A stretch of DNA of 48,988 bases from Glomus cerebriforme (taxonomy: Eukaryota > Glomeromycota > Glomeromycetes > Glomerales > Glomeraceae): NCBI GenBank assembly GCA_003550305.1, contig QKYT01000344.1, forward strand, positions 29,682 to 78,669, in the 5' to 3' direction. The notes below the pieces were generated by a model, which saw only the letters and a list, made by a program, of their open reading frames with translations, was not told the origin of the DNA and made no database searches. The position numbers were made by a program, and so were the translations under genes. This document shows, piece by piece, positions 48,583 through 48,988 of this stretch (positions within the stretch are counted from its first letter, which is position 1; every line of letters begins with the position of its first letter).

Positions 48583-48735
48583 GGTTGCTTACTGAAACTG
48601 GTTTGGCCTAATACCAAAAGATGAAACCTCTTATATAGTGCTGAAACGCTGAAATACCAAAACTGCAAAACCTGTCAAAATTGCGAAACTGCCAAAACTT
48701 CAAAACCTCTATAATAGGTTTATCCATAGTTTCAG
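48583..48735. repeat. Diverged copy of the 19806-20041 MITE
   Basis: GGTTGCTTACTGAAACTGGTTT, then reiterated GCTGAAACGCTGAAATACCA, AAACTGCCAAAACTTC and CCTCTATAATAGGTTT, mirror the interior phrases of the element at 19806-20041. The right inverted end was not found, so it is likely truncated. Confidence 0.45.
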
Positions 48736-48988
48736 CATAGTTGATCATAAGATTTGAATATAATTACGCCAAGTTATACCAATTAATAATATAATTTAGA
48801 TGATCAAATAATCTCCAATTTTTTTTTATCATTTTCTTTCATTTTCTTTTAAGCTTTATCTAGTGTTAGTTTATTAGAATTTTAAAACTGACTCTTAGGC
48901 ATATATATTATACATTTTTGAAATTTTTTTTAAGAGGTTTATATACATTAAAGGAAAAATGCATTACATATTACATATATTTGATAAA

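Overview
This window looks like nuclear DNA of a fungus, most likely an arbuscular mycorrhizal fungus of the Glomeromycotina (Rhizophagus-like). The grounds are very AT-rich DNA, genes cut by many short GT-AG introns, fungal-type housekeeping proteins, and a heavy load of transposons whose protein style (Plavaka-like, FAR1/MULE, MULE with SWIM finger, LINE, Tc1) I associate with that group. The genus is inferred from general familiarity, not from a search.

Layout. 1-23,400 is a repeat compartment. It holds a 90-bp tandem repeat (180-403) and a dead Tc1/mariner element with clean ends (621-1954). An 8.6-kb LINE on the minus strand (2387-11027) is inserted with a 15-bp target duplication into an inverted-repeat element whose halves now lie at 2286-2386 and 11028-11324; a second copy of that element is intact at 11556-11918. 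Further on are a small unrecognised relic (12860-13360), a 500-bp inverted-repeat element (13549-14048), a Plavaka-like transposase relic (14960-17515), a FAR1-type MULE relic (18930-21820, itself carrying a 236-bp inverted-repeat element), and long AT-rich DNA with nothing recognisable.

23,871-41,836 is a compact block of seven well-preserved, multi-exon genes on strictly alternating strands: ubiquitin-conjugating enzyme UBC4/5 (+), phosphatidylinositol-4-phosphate 5-kinase MSS4 (-), sorting nexin VPS5/SNX1 (+), oligosaccharyltransferase catalytic subunit STT3 (-), deadenylase CCR4 (+), V-ATPase assembly factor VMA22/CCDC115 (-), and ethanolamine-phosphate cytidylyltransferase ECT1 (+). Every intergenic space is therefore either a shared divergent promoter or a convergent 3' end. 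Several products act on the endomembrane system (PI(4,5)P2, retromer, ER glycosylation, V-ATPase assembly, phosphatidylethanolamine), but I see no proof of co-function.

42,384-46,306 is a complete-looking MULE with inverted ends, a probable 11-bp target duplication and an uninterrupted three-exon transposase with zinc fingers. 46,307-48,988 returns to repeats: a foldback, a 50-bp tandem repeat, and an irregular array with repeated splice-like signals. Exon joins were worked out by hand from reading frame, GT-AG signals and family similarity; no search or alignment program was run.
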